64,000 nucleotides of DNA from the NCBI GenBank assembly GCA_910576785.1, contig CAJTJG010000015.1, forward strand, positions 1 to 64,000. The letters run 5' to 3'. The notes under the pieces are model-generated. The model saw only the letters and a list, made by a program, of their open reading frames with translations, was not told where the DNA came from and made no database searches. Every line of letters starts with the position of its first letter. The stretch's first letter is position 1. The position numbers and the translations under genes are program-made. Positions 9,444 to 18,123 of this stretch are shown here, piece by piece. This DNA is from an uncultured Duncaniella sp. Its GTDB lineage: Bacteria > Bacteroidota > Bacteroidia > Bacteroidales > Muribaculaceae.

Positions 9444-9478
9444 TGGAAGGCGCTTAATAAAGAAATCCGAATAACCAT

Positions 9479-9717
9479 AAGGGGATCCATTTTCAGCTGA
9501 ACATACAAAAGGACTCCTTAAATTAAGGGATTATTGACAATTTGACGGAGGTGAAAATGGTGAATTTTGACAAGAATGTGCTAAATAGTCTGAGAAAGGT
9601 GGACTGAGTCGTTCGTAAATTCGGGGATTTATGCCATATTTCGCGAATAAAATAAGGGGATATTTGACATATCTCTTAATTTTAATTTGGGGATTATTGA
9701 CAAGTTTATTATCTTTA
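9479..9717 (+). promoter_or_regulatory. Repeat array and promoter of the AAA ATPase gene
   Basis: This 297-nt AT-rich gap (9444-9739) carries repeated words: aaggggatcc at 9478, agggattattgacaa at 9526-9540, ggggatttatg at 9623, ggggatatttgacat at 9656-9670 and ggggattattgacaa at 9689-9703. TTTG at 9686-9689, 20 nt spacer and TATCTTTA at 9710-9717 form a promoter, and the last repeat occupies exactly the spacer between its two boxes. That arrangement suggests operator sites for a repressor. A 16-codon ORF with a good ribosome site lies at 9557-9607 but is probably not a gene. Confidence 0.6.
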
Positions 9718-9739
9718 CACTCGAAAAATCCAATTGATT

Positions 9740-11074
9740 ATGATATTTAAGCGTAAACTATACTCCGAGATGCTTCAATGGAAGCAGGACAATGAAGGTG
9801 CATCGGCTCTTTTGATCAAAGGGGCGAGGCGTGTCGGCAAATCTACACTTGCCAAGGAATTTGCCAAGAATGAGTATGGCAGTTTCATCGCTATTGACTT
9901 TGCCAAATGCCCTAAAGAGGTAAGGGGTTTGTTTGACGATATATCCGACCTTGATTATATTTTCATGCGTCTTCAGATGTTGTATAAGGTGACATTGAAG
10001 CCTCGTGAGTCCGTTATTATATTCGATGAGGTTCAAAAATGCCCGAATGCACGTCAAGCGATTAAATATCTTATAGAGGATGGACGGTATGATTATATCG
10101 AAACAGGCTCATTGCTGTCAATCAAACAAAATGTAAAGGGGATTATTATTCCGAGCGAGGAGGATGAACTTACGCTAAATCCACTTGATTATGAAGAATT
10201 CAAATGGGCTATAGGTGATGATGTCTCAGTTCCAATGCTGCATCAGTTCTTTGAAAAGCAAAGAGGAATGGGCGATGAGGCCAATCGGAGTCTAATGCGT
10301 GATTTTCGCCTATACATGCTTGTCGGTGGTATGCCACAGGCGGTAAAGGCTTATATAGAGTCTAAAAACATGAGCAAAGTCGATCAGGCAAAAAGACGTA
10401 TCATCAGACTCTACGAAAATGACTTCATGAAGATAGACCCCTCTGGGATGGCTTCAAAATTATTTATGGCTATACCTTCGGAATTAACTCGCAATGCTTC
10501 CCGTTATACAGTCAATGCTCCGACTGATGGAGATGGTCGACACGATCGATTGACGGAAATCATTTTCGATATGCAGGACTCAATGGTAGTAAATATGGCA
10601 TATCATGCCAATGACCCTAATATCGGTATGTCCTTACATAAGGATACAAGTAGATATAAGATGTTTATGGCAGACACCGGGCTCTTCATAACTCTTGCCT
10701 TTTGGGATAAGAAGTTTACTGAGAACATAATTTATGAGAAACTGTTGTCTGACAAACTCAGTGCAGACCTCGGTTATGTCTATGAAAATATTATAGCCCA
10801 AATGTTAGTTGCCAAAGGGCACGAACTTTTCTACTACACATGGCCTTCTGATACAAGCAACCATCTTTATGAAGTAGATTTTATAATTTCAAACGGCACT
10901 AAGATAGAGCCTATTGAGGTAAAGTCCTCCGGATATAAGACACATAGGTCACTTGACTTGTTCTGTGAGAAATTCTCTTCACGAGTGAACAAGCGTTACC
11001 TTATATATACAAAGGATTTACGCAAAGATGGCAATATGACTTATCTTCCGGCATACATGACACAATTTCTATAA
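9740..11074 (+). CDS. AAA ATPase with DUF4143 C-terminal domain
   Basis: This 444-residue protein belongs to the AAA_14/DUF4143 ATPase family, abundant in gut anaerobes and of unknown function. Walker A is GARRVGKST (28-36), Walker B is SVIIFDEVQKCP with Asp96-Glu97, and the sensor region is YIETGSLLSI. The C-terminal third (about 320-430) contains EVDFII ... PIEVKSS, the Asp...Glu-x-Lys pattern of PD-(D/E)XK nuclease-like folds, which is typical of DUF4143. The ATG at 9740 is preferred over an in-frame TTG at 9734. Codon use is clearly more AT-rich than in all neighbours, suggesting recent horizontal transfer. It is flanked by no integrase or second gene. Confidence 0.88.
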   Translation: MIFKRKLYSEMLQWKQDNEGASALLIKGARRVGKSTLAKEFAKNEYGSFIAIDFAKCPKEVRGLFDDISDLDYIFMRLQMLYKVTLKPRESVIIFDEVQKCPNARQAIKYLIEDGRYDYIETGSLLSIKQNVKGIIIPSEEDELTLNPLDYEEFKWAIGDDVSVPMLHQFFEKQRGMGDEANRSLMRDFRLYMLVGGMPQAVKAYIESKNMSKVDQAKRRIIRLYENDFMKIDPSGMASKLFMAIPSELTRNASRYTVNAPTDGDGRHDRLTEIIFDMQDSMVVNMAYHANDPNIGMSLHKDTSRYKMFMADTGLFITLAFWDKKFTENIIYEKLLSDKLSADLGYVYENIIAQMLVAKGHELFYYTWPSDTSNHLYEVDFIISNGTKIEPIEVKSSGYKTHRSLDLFCEKFSSRVNKRYLIYTKDLRKDGNMTYLPAYMTQFL

Positions 11075-11170
11075 ATCACCTGCATTATCTGCATTTCATA
11101 TTCATAGGCGTGTTCCGCGCATCGTTTGCAACAATAGCGCGTAGTTCATTTTCTGGTGGTGAAAACAGAA

Positions 11171-11192
11171 TGGCACCCCGTAAAGAGTGCCA
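11171..11192 (+). terminator. Hairpin after the AAA ATPase gene
   Basis: tggcac (11171-11176) and gtgcca (11187-11192) form a short stem about 100 nt after the stop. No T-run follows, so termination is only a possibility. Confidence 0.3.
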
Positions 11193-11263
11193 TACTAATA
11201 GATTATGCTAAATTGTGACAGTTGTTGATAACCAACTTATTTGCCGATGCAGGCAATTAAAAC

Positions 11264-11319
11264 TCTGTCGCTTTTGTCCTTTCTTAGTCCTTTCTTAGTC
11301 CTTTTGTATCCTTCTGTCT
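11264..11319 (-). repeat. Single arm of the palindromic repeat family
   Basis: The pyrimidine-rich sequence matches the right arm of the elements at 5238-5270 and 33489-33522 (ctgtcgcttttgtcc ... gtatccttctgtc) but has no partner arm nearby. Internally 'tttcttagtcc' is duplicated in tandem. It sits between the convergent ATPase and rpiB genes. Confidence 0.65.
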
Positions 11320-11341
11320 ATTGGATATTGGATATCGGAAT

Positions 11342-11794
11342 TTATTTCACCGGCATCTTCTCGATACGTTTCTGATGGCGGCCACCGTCAAAGGGAGTGT
11401 TGAGGAAAGTCTCCACGATATTTATGGCAGTCACGCTGTCGATGAAGCGAGCCGGGAGCACGAGCACATTGGCGTCATTATGACGGCGGGCGAGTTCGGC
11501 AAGCTCCACATTCCAGCACAGGGCCGCACGTATACCCTGATGCTTGTTCAGGGTCATCCCTATGCCGTTGCCCGAACCGCACAGCGCTATGCCCGGATAG
11601 CATTCGCCTTTCTCTACAGCCTCGGCACACGGATGCGCGAAGTCGGCATAGTCGCAGCTCTCCGACGAATGTGTCCCGAAATCGGTCCAGGAAATCTCCT
11701 GCGAGTCGAGATACCCCTCGATCACAAGTTTCATCTCATATCCGGCATGATCGCTGCAGAAGCCTACGGGAAGATTTGGTTTAAGTATTGACAT
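11342..11794 (-). CDS. rpiB: Ribose-5-phosphate isomerase B
   Basis: RpiB interconverts ribose 5-phosphate and ribulose 5-phosphate in the non-oxidative pentose phosphate pathway. The 150-residue length matches the RpiB/LacAB family. The N-terminal phosphate-binding SDHAG (14-18), catalytic Cys72 in LCGSGNGIGM, and His105 in RRHNDANVL are all present. It is the last gene of the minus-strand run yicC-gmk-nadD-DUF5063-rpiB, 62 nt after the DUF5063 gene, so it may be in the same operon or have its own promoter. Confidence 0.93.
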   Translation of the reverse strand: MSILKPNLPVGFCSDHAGYEMKLVIEGYLDSQEISWTDFGTHSSESCDYADFAHPCAEAVEKGECYPGIALCGSGNGIGMTLNKHQGIRAALCWNVELAELARRHNDANVLVLPARFIDSVTAINIVETFLNTPFDGGRHQKRIEKMPVK

Positions 11795-11856
11795 TGTATT
11801 CTTAAGGTTTATTTAGGTATGTTGGGTTGATGATAGTCGGGAGAGCGTGTGTTGTT

Positions 11857-12384
11857 TCAGATCTCGATATCCTCCTCCTCCTCGAGGACATTGTAGCGGA
11901 TATTGTTGAGCGGGCGCAGCAGATTGACAAGAAGCTGGCTCCAGTAGGACGTGAATTCCTCCTGCATGCTCACCAGCAGCTCCGATATCGTCTCCTCATC
12001 CGCATAGCGCACCGTGGAGATGAAATTGTAGATGATCTGAAACAGATCGGCCATCCCCTCCGCCACACTTGCCCCGATAGGAGTATCGGAGTATTTCATC
12101 TCCTTCTCGAACACCTCCAGATACACATCGTCAGGGCCGAGAAGATTCTCAATGTTGCGGCGCACGGCCTCATAGTAGTCCTCCTCGAGAGCGCTCTCTA
12201 TGTCGGGAGCATACTCCGACAGCCGTGCCACATCAAGATCGGAGGCTGAGATGTACAGGCGCGGAAGCACCCTCAGCGCTCCCGATATGAACTCGGCGGG
12301 CCGCATTTCCACGGCATTCTCCACCAGTGTGCAGTATTCGTTGCAGAGGCCAATGAAGGCCAGCGAATTAGGCTTTAGTCCCAT
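11857..12384 (-). CDS. DUF5063-type conserved protein
   Basis: This is a 175-residue acidic, helical protein without signal peptide or membrane segment. I recognise the DUF5063 type found in Bacteroidales from its N-terminal CNEYCTLVENA-like helix and its position beside nadD; no function is known. Its start overlaps the end of nadD by 17 nt, so the two are translated together. The C-terminus ends in an acidic run (EEEEDIEI). Confidence 0.7.
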   Translation of the reverse strand: MGLKPNSLAFIGLCNEYCTLVENAVEMRPAEFISGALRVLPRLYISASDLDVARLSEYAPDIESALEEDYYEAVRRNIENLLGPDDVYLEVFEKEMKYSDTPIGASVAEGMADLFQIIYNFISTVRYADEETISELLVSMQEEFTSYWSQLLVNLLRPLNNIRYNVLEEEEDIEI

Positions 12385-12949
12385 AGAGATTTTCTGATTT
12401 TATAAAATCAAATACGCCCGGCGGCAGGAAATAGTTCATATCCTTCCCTTTGGCAATGGCCTTGCGTATGAACGTGCTTGAGATATCCGCCACAGGAGCA
12501 TTGATCGTCTCGACACCATCGTCATAGATCGTGCCCGTGGGATACCCCGGACGCGGATACACCACCACACCGAACTCATCGATAATGGCCTGCGAGTCCT
12601 TCCATTGCGAGAAGATCTTCCAGTTGTCCGAGCCTATTATGAGCTTGAAATTATGGCGGGGATACCGCTTGGCGAGATAGCGCAGGGTGTTGATGGTGAA
12701 TGACGGGCGCGGCATCGACAGCTCTATGTCACACACCTGCAGCCCGGCTGTGCCCCCGAGGGCTATCTCGAGCATCTTCAGCCGTTTCAGATCGGGGATA
12801 AGCTCATCGGCATCGCTTTTCAGCGGATTCAGAGGCGAGAGCGTCAGCCACACCTCATCAAACCCGCCCCACTGCTGCATGTAGCTGGCGAGCATCATGT
12901 GTCCTATGTGGACAGGGTTGAACGAACCTCCCAGTATCCCGATATCCAT
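12368..12949 (-). CDS. nadD: Nicotinate-nucleotide adenylyltransferase
   Basis: NadD transfers AMP from ATP to nicotinate mononucleotide to make deamido-NAD, a required step of NAD biosynthesis. The 193-residue protein has the nucleotidyltransferase motif GGSFNPVHIGH (residues 7-17, with the HxGH signature) and the C-terminal ISSTFIRK motif. The start lies 4 nt after the gmk stop. Placement in yicC-gmk-nadD is typical for Bacteroidales. Confidence 0.95.
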   Translation of the reverse strand: MDIGILGGSFNPVHIGHMMLASYMQQWGGFDEVWLTLSPLNPLKSDADELIPDLKRLKMLEIALGGTAGLQVCDIELSMPRPSFTINTLRYLAKRYPRHNFKLIIGSDNWKIFSQWKDSQAIIDEFGVVVYPRPGYPTGTIYDDGVETINAPVADISSTFIRKAIAKGKDMNYFLPPGVFDFIKSENLYGTKA

Positions 12950-12953
12950 TGTG

Positions 12954-13523
12954 TCAGTGGCTTATGAAGTCCTTGATGATACGTGATGTCTCAGCCACAG
13001 CCTTGTCGAGATCATCGTTCACCACCCTCACGTCAAACTGCGGGGCGAACGCTATCTCGGCCTCGGCCTTGCCCACACGCTGTGCGAGCGAATCGGGCGT
13101 CTCCGTGCCGCGGTGCTCCAGACGACGGCGCAGCTCATCCACGCTCGGAGGGAGAATGAATATGCTGCGGGCGCGGTCGCCGTAAAGACGCTTCACGTTC
13201 ACGCCACCCTTCACATCTATGTCGAGTATCACATTATGGCCTCCCGAGGTGATGCGCTCCACCTCGCGCTTGAGCGTGCCGTAGAACCGGCCCGGATACA
13301 CCTCCTCGTATTCCACGAACGCTTCGGCGGCTATCTCGCTGCGGAACTCCTCGTCGCTCAGGAAGTAGTAATTCACACCATGCTCCTCTCCGGCCCGGGG
13401 AGGGCGGTTGGTGGCCGAGATGGAGAACTGCATGTCCACCTCGCCCGTGGAGAGAATAGCATTTATGATCGTGGACTTTCCGCACCCCGAGGGAGCGGAG
13501 ATTATTATGATTTTTCCAGCCAT
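12954..13523 (-). CDS. gmk: Guanylate kinase
   Basis: Guanylate kinase phosphorylates GMP to GDP with ATP. The 189-residue length is normal. The P-loop SAPSGCGKST spans residues 9-18, and the GMP-binding segment follows around SATNRPPRAGEEHGVNYYF. It lies 18 nt after yicC and 4 nt before nadD in one operon. Confidence 0.96.
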   Translation of the reverse strand: MAGKIIIISAPSGCGKSTIINAILSTGEVDMQFSISATNRPPRAGEEHGVNYYFLSDEEFRSEIAAEAFVEYEEVYPGRFYGTLKREVERITSGGHNVILDIDVKGGVNVKRLYGDRARSIFILPPSVDELRRRLEHRGTETPDSLAQRVGKAEAEIAFAPQFDVRVVNDDLDKAVAETSRIIKDFISH

Positions 13524-13541
13524 ATTTTCTGTGGATTATGC

Positions 13542-14420
13542 TTACATCACGTTGAGCACCTGCTCTTTTATCTGCTCGAGCTCATCCTTCATCTGCACCA
13601 CGAGTTTCTGCAGATCGCTGTTATTGCTCTTCGAGCCGAGCGTGTTGATCTCGCGCCCTATCTCCTGCGATATGAAGCCGAGCTTCTTGCCCTGCGACCC
13701 GTCGGGTGCGCCCATCGTCTCCGTGAAATACTCCAGATGCTGGGCCAGACGCTGTTTCTCCTCGGTGATATCGAACTTCTCTATGTAGTAGAACAGCTCC
13801 TGCTCCAGACGCGAGCGGTCAAATTCTATACCCGAGATGTTTGCCATCCCCTCCTCCATGCGCTCGCGCACCTTCTTCACTCTCTCACCCTCATATTTGG
13901 GTACCTCCGAGAGCAGTGCGGCTATACGGCTTATCCGCTCGGCGAAAAAAGCCTCGAGCTTTATACCCTCGGCGCGGCGGTGAGAGCACAGGGCCGCAAG
14001 TGCCTCGTCAAGAGCTTTCATCGTGGTGCTGACCTCCGTCACGTCGGCTTCCGAGGCCGTGTCGGCCTTCATCGTGTCCGGAAACCGCAGCAGAAGGCTG
14101 TACCAGTCTGCCGGTTCGGGCAGATTGAGTTCGGCCGACAGATTCTCTATCTGAGCCTTGTAGGCGCTGATGGCAGGTATATTGAGCTTCTGGGTGCACT
14201 CTGTGCCGGTTGATTCCACGGATATCGTGAGATCGATCTTCCCCCTCATCAGAGTCTCGGCCACACGTGAGCGCATGGCGAGTTCATGCTCGCGCAGTGA
14301 TGACGGTATGCGGGCCGAGATATCAGCCTGCTTGCTGTTGAGTGATTTCACCTCCACGGTGATCTTCTTTCCGGGTGCCTCGGCCACAGCCTTTCCGAAT
14401 CCCGTCATTGAGTACAACAT
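13542..14420 (-). CDS. yicC: YicC family endoribonuclease-type protein
   Basis: The 292-residue protein shows the YicC N-terminus (LYSMTGFGKA) and the C-terminal DUF1732 block ending GREINTLGSKSNN ... VVQMKDELEQIKEQVLNV. YicC proteins are linked to stationary phase, stress and RNA degradation; endoribonuclease activity is reported for the family. The gene leads the yicC-gmk-nadD operon from a promoter match at 14440-14447. Confidence 0.9.
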   Translation of the reverse strand: MLYSMTGFGKAVAEAPGKKITVEVKSLNSKQADISARIPSSLREHELAMRSRVAETLMRGKIDLTISVESTGTECTQKLNIPAISAYKAQIENLSAELNLPEPADWYSLLLRFPDTMKADTASEADVTEVSTTMKALDEALAALCSHRRAEGIKLEAFFAERISRIAALLSEVPKYEGERVKKVRERMEEGMANISGIEFDRSRLEQELFYYIEKFDITEEKQRLAQHLEYFTETMGAPDGSQGKKLGFISQEIGREINTLGSKSNNSDLQKLVVQMKDELEQIKEQVLNVM

Positions 14421-14439
14421 ATAGTTAGTAATTTGCTCA

Positions 14440-14447
14440 CAAAGTTA
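14440..14447 (-). promoter_or_regulatory. -7 box of the yicC operon
   Basis: TAACTTTG on the minus strand, 19 nt before the yicC start. It is part of a divergent promoter region with the box at 14481 on the other strand. Confidence 0.55.
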
Positions 14448-14480
14448 GTGAAAATTTGTGAAATTCTGGAGCTTTGTTTG

Positions 14481-14488
14481 TAATTTTG
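14481..14488 (+). promoter_or_regulatory. -7 box of the gluQ-like gene
   Basis: TAATTTTG with a TTTG at 14455-14458 (22-nt spacer). It ends only 10 nt before the ATG, so the leader is very short. Confidence 0.55.
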
Positions 14489-14498
14489 CACACGAATT

Positions 14499-15455
14499 AT
14501 GGAAAAAGACAGTACGATTCCCGTCGGAAGATTCGCTCCGTCCCCTACCGGACGGATGCATCTCGGCAACGTTTTCTCAGCTCTCATATCATGGCTTTCC
14601 GTCAAGAGCCGTGGCGGACGTTGGATCTTACGGATCGAAGACCTTGACCCTCAGCGCTCAAAACGCGAATATGCCGAGATGATCGAGGATGATTTGCGCT
14701 GGCTCGGCCTGCCTTGGGACGAAGGTGGCCTCGACAACACCGGCCCCTCGGCTCCATATAGCCAGAGCTGCCGCCACAGTCTGTATGCCGGAGCGTTGGC
14801 AGCACTTGAGCGCAGCCGGCTCACATATCCGTGCTACTGCCGCCGCGCCGATCTCATGGCCACATCCGCGCCCCACCGGTCCGATGGCCGCATCGTGTAT
14901 GCCGGCACATGCCGCCCCGCACCCGGCAAGACAGTGACTCCCCCTGCCGACGGGCGACCCCCCGCCCTCAGGATCATGGTACCCGACCGCGACATGGCCT
15001 TCGACGATCTTGTCTATGGAATGCAGCGGGTCAATCTTGCTGCCGACTGCGGCGACTTCGTACTCCGTCGTGGCGACGGGGCATGGGCCTATCAGCTCGC
15101 AGTGGTGGTTGACGATGCACTGATGGGGGTGACAGAAGTCGTGAGAGGCAACGACCTCATGCTCTCAGCCGCGCAGCAGATATATCTCCACGGTCTGCTC
15201 GGGTATAAAGCCCCTGCCTACGGCCACCTGCCGCTCGTATGCAACACCTCCGGGGTGAGGCTCTCAAAGCGCGACAGCTCGCTCTCCATGCAGGCCCTGC
15301 GTAGCCGTTTCACACCCGAGGGGCTGATCGGTCACATAGCCTTCATGGCGGGCATACGTCCTGATCCGTCGCCCGTATCGGCCGCTGAGCTCGCCGGATC
15401 ATTCATGCTCGCAGACATAAAGCCTGTGGACAGCATCATTGTGCCCGATGTGTAA
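14499..15455 (+). CDS. gluQ: Glutamyl-Q tRNA(Asp) synthetase
   Basis: A truncated glutamyl-tRNA synthetase paralog that attaches glutamate to queuosine at the wobble position of tRNA-Asp. The 318 residues cover only the catalytic half of a GluRS, without the anticodon-binding domain, as expected for this family. The class I motif is PSPTGRMHLGN (14-24); a zinc-binding Cys112-x-Cys114 ... Tyr134 ... Cys138 set is present; LSKRDSS is the KMSKS equivalent. The reverse-strand Ca-ATPase gene converges on it and the two overlap by 20 nt at their 3' ends. Confidence 0.92.
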   Translation: MEKDSTIPVGRFAPSPTGRMHLGNVFSALISWLSVKSRGGRWILRIEDLDPQRSKREYAEMIEDDLRWLGLPWDEGGLDNTGPSAPYSQSCRHSLYAGALAALERSRLTYPCYCRRADLMATSAPHRSDGRIVYAGTCRPAPGKTVTPPADGRPPALRIMVPDRDMAFDDLVYGMQRVNLAADCGDFVLRRGDGAWAYQLAVVVDDALMGVTEVVRGNDLMLSAAQQIYLHGLLGYKAPAYGHLPLVCNTSGVRLSKRDSSLSMQALRSRFTPEGLIGHIAFMAGIRPDPSPVSAAELAGSFMLADIKPVDSIIVPDV

Positions 15456-18123
15456 GCCGGGTGGACAGACGCATGATCTCGCCTGTCCATACCACCGCCG
15501 ATGTCGAGGCTATGATGATGAGCCAGTCCGACAGACGCAGGGGAGTGACGTTGAAAAACGCTCCGCCCAGCTCCACTATGGCCACCTGACCTATCAGGAT
15601 CAGAAGGACAATGTTGAGAAAACCGTTGCACCCCTTGAAGTGGAAGGCTGAACGCCCCGTGGCAAACGCCCGGGCATTGAAAAGGTTCCAGAACTGGAGG
15701 AATACGAACGTAGTGAAGAAGAGCGACAGCTCATACGGGCTCAGACCCTTGTTGGCCTTGAGTATCGGCAGCGAGCCTATCTGGCTGAGCGTGGTGAGAT
15801 CCGTATGCTCCAGATACCACATGAAGCCGAACAGCAGGATGAAAAACAATCCCCCGATACCGCATATGAACCGTGTCATCGGCCCTGTGATGATGAATGC
15901 CTGACGCGGACGCGGATTCTCGTCCATTACCGCCTCCGATGGCGGAAGCGACGCCAGCGCTATGGCGGCGAACGTGTCCATGATCAGATTCACCCACAGC
16001 ATCTGCGTCACCGTCAGCGGCGACTGTAGACCCATGAACGCACCCGACATCACTATGAGACAGGCCACAACGTTGACCGTCAGCTGGAAGAGTATGAAGC
16101 GCTGTATGTTGCGGTAAAGCGAGCGTCCCCACATCACCGCACGCCCTATTGACGAGAAGGAGTTGTCCACTATTGTGATGTCGCTCGCATCCTTGGCCAC
16201 AGACGTTCCGTCGCCCATCGACAGCCCCACATGAGCGCTCTTCAGGGCCGGTGCGTCATTTGTGCCGTCGCCGGTCACGGCCACTACCTCGCCGAGGCCC
16301 TGCAGTGACTCCACCAGGCGCTTCTTGTCCATCGGACGGGCGCGGGCTATGATTTTCAGATCCTCCACCCGTTCCTTCAACTCGTCATCCCCGAGAGCCT
16401 CAAACTCGGTTCCGGTGATGATATTGCGCTCCGAGTCGGTGGCATCGTCCCACAGTCCTATGCGCCGCCCTATCTCCTTGGCGGTACCCGGAGTGTCGCC
16501 GGTCACTATCTTTATCTTTATGCCCGCATGCAGCACCTCGTCCACTGCCTGAGGCACATCCTCGCGCACCGGATCCATGATAGCCGTGATGCCGAGAAAC
16601 CGCAGCCCGCGGGCGTTGACCTTTCCGTCAGCAAAGACATTCTCGCCCGGAGCAGTCCGTGCCACGGCGAATCCCAGTGTACGCATGGCCCTGTTCTGCC
16701 AGTCCAGCAGACGGGAGTCAAGGCTCTCCTTCCCTATGCCCCCGTTGTCGTCACACATCGAGTAGACGATCTCCGGCGCGCCTTTAAGGTACAGTATCCC
16801 CGATCCGTCAGCCTGACGCACCAGAGTGGCCATATATTTGTTTTCGGTCGTGAACGGCAGCTGATCAGCTATTTCCGTCTCTTCGCGCATGCGCATATAG
16901 TCCCTTCCGGAGCCATGTAGCCACAGCAGCAGCGCACCCTCTGTCGGATTCCCGAGAGCCTTGGGTGTGGCAGGGTCGGAGAGATCGAGCGTGGCGGTCG
17001 AGTTGACGGCCACACCCTCCTCCACGTCATGTCTCACAGCCTCATTGTCGATATCAGGAAAGAACGTCTCCGTGACCTGCATCTTGTTCTGTGTGAGTGT
17101 ACCCGTCTTGTCGGTGCATATCACAGTCGCCGCCCCCATCGTCTCGCAGGCATGCATCTTGCGCACGAGATTGTTGGTCTTCAGCATGCGGCGCATCGAG
17201 TAGGCCAGCGAGAGCGTCACAGCCATGGGCAGACCCTCGGGCACAGCCACCACTATCAGCGTCACGGCTATCATCACCGTCTGGAGCATATAGGTGAGAA
17301 AACCCACCCATTCGAATGTGAATCCCGGCTGCGTGAGATACATCAGTATGCGGCCTGCCATGATGATGGCGGCTATCACGTAGCTGCCTATTGAGATGAG
17401 GCGCCCCAGACGCTCCAGTTGCTCGTTGAGCGGAGTCTTGACACTGTCGTCTATCATCGCGGCCTCATGCACCTTGCCGATCTCGGTGGCGTCACCCACA
17501 CGGGTCACGCACATCACGCCATACCCCTCCATCACCTTGCTGCCGCGCAGCAGCATGTCCGACGGGAAGGTTGCGTCCGGATCGAAGTGCTCCTTCTCCG
17601 TGGTCTTGCGTGCCACAGGCTCCCCTGTCAGCGACGACTCGTCTACGCTTAGCGCCACGCTTTTCAGCAGCTTGCCGTCAGCCGGAACCTCGTCGCCGGT
17701 ATTGACCATCACCACATCGCCCACCACGATCTCGCTCTTGGGGATCTCCACCGTGTTTCCATCGCGCACCACCCTGACAGGCTCGTCATCGTTCACCTTG
17801 TTCAGTATGGCAAACTCCCTGTCGGCCTTCACCTCGAAGTAAAACCCGAGACCGGTGGCAAGGAGTATGGCCATGAATATGCCCGCCGGTTCGAAGAACA
17901 CTCCCGCACCCTCGCCGAGCACCATGTGCTCATACACGGCTATGCTCACCGAGAGTGCGCCCGCCACGAGCAGGATTATGATGAGAGGATCGGAGAATTT
18001 ATGCAGGAATTTCTTCCACAGCGGTTCCCTGGCTGCAGGGGTGAGTATGTTGCGGCCATGGAGCGAACGGCTCTCCTCCACCTGTTGCGGAGTGAGCCCG
18101 GTGGCGTGGTCAGTAGCTGACAT
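15436..18123 (-). CDS. Calcium-translocating P-type ATPase
   Basis: This inner-membrane P2-type pump couples ATP hydrolysis to export of Ca2+ or a similar cation. The 895-residue protein has the N-terminal cation ATPase region, the actuator motif SLTGEPV (164-170), the membrane-site PEGLP (295-299) in TM4, the phosphorylation motif DKTGTLT with Asp338, a TGDGTNDAPAL hinge, and six C-terminal helices. The PEGL TM4 sequence is that of SERCA/PMCA-like pumps. It is the last gene of the rfbC-prfC-ATPase chain: its ATG shares one base with the prfC stop (TGATG). Confidence 0.92.
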   Translation of the reverse strand: MSATDHATGLTPQQVEESRSLHGRNILTPAAREPLWKKFLHKFSDPLIIILLVAGALSVSIAVYEHMVLGEGAGVFFEPAGIFMAILLATGLGFYFEVKADREFAILNKVNDDEPVRVVRDGNTVEIPKSEIVVGDVVMVNTGDEVPADGKLLKSVALSVDESSLTGEPVARKTTEKEHFDPDATFPSDMLLRGSKVMEGYGVMCVTRVGDATEIGKVHEAAMIDDSVKTPLNEQLERLGRLISIGSYVIAAIIMAGRILMYLTQPGFTFEWVGFLTYMLQTVMIAVTLIVVAVPEGLPMAVTLSLAYSMRRMLKTNNLVRKMHACETMGAATVICTDKTGTLTQNKMQVTETFFPDIDNEAVRHDVEEGVAVNSTATLDLSDPATPKALGNPTEGALLLWLHGSGRDYMRMREETEIADQLPFTTENKYMATLVRQADGSGILYLKGAPEIVYSMCDDNGGIGKESLDSRLLDWQNRAMRTLGFAVARTAPGENVFADGKVNARGLRFLGITAIMDPVREDVPQAVDEVLHAGIKIKIVTGDTPGTAKEIGRRIGLWDDATDSERNIITGTEFEALGDDELKERVEDLKIIARARPMDKKRLVESLQGLGEVVAVTGDGTNDAPALKSAHVGLSMGDGTSVAKDASDITIVDNSFSSIGRAVMWGRSLYRNIQRFILFQLTVNVVACLIVMSGAFMGLQSPLTVTQMLWVNLIMDTFAAIALASLPPSEAVMDENPRPRQAFIITGPMTRFICGIGGLFFILLFGFMWYLEHTDLTTLSQIGSLPILKANKGLSPYELSLFFTTFVFLQFWNLFNARAFATGRSAFHFKGCNGFLNIVLLILIGQVAIVELGGAFFNVTPLRLSDWLIIIASTSAVVWTGEIMRLSTRLTHRAQ

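Noticed and set aside
9557..9607. 16-codon ORF with a good ribosome site in the ATPase upstream region
   Set aside because: Very short and without any regulatory terminator or amino-acid bias; more likely chance or a gene remnant within the acquired segment.
13113..14213. 366-codon + strand ORF opposite gmk and yicC
   Set aside because: It covers two well-supported genes on the other strand and shows no family motif.
15436..15455. Tail-to-tail overlap of gluQ and the Ca-ATPase gene (20 nt), and similarly 42023-42056
   Set aside because: Short convergent overlaps are common in compact genomes, and both protein ends look normal.
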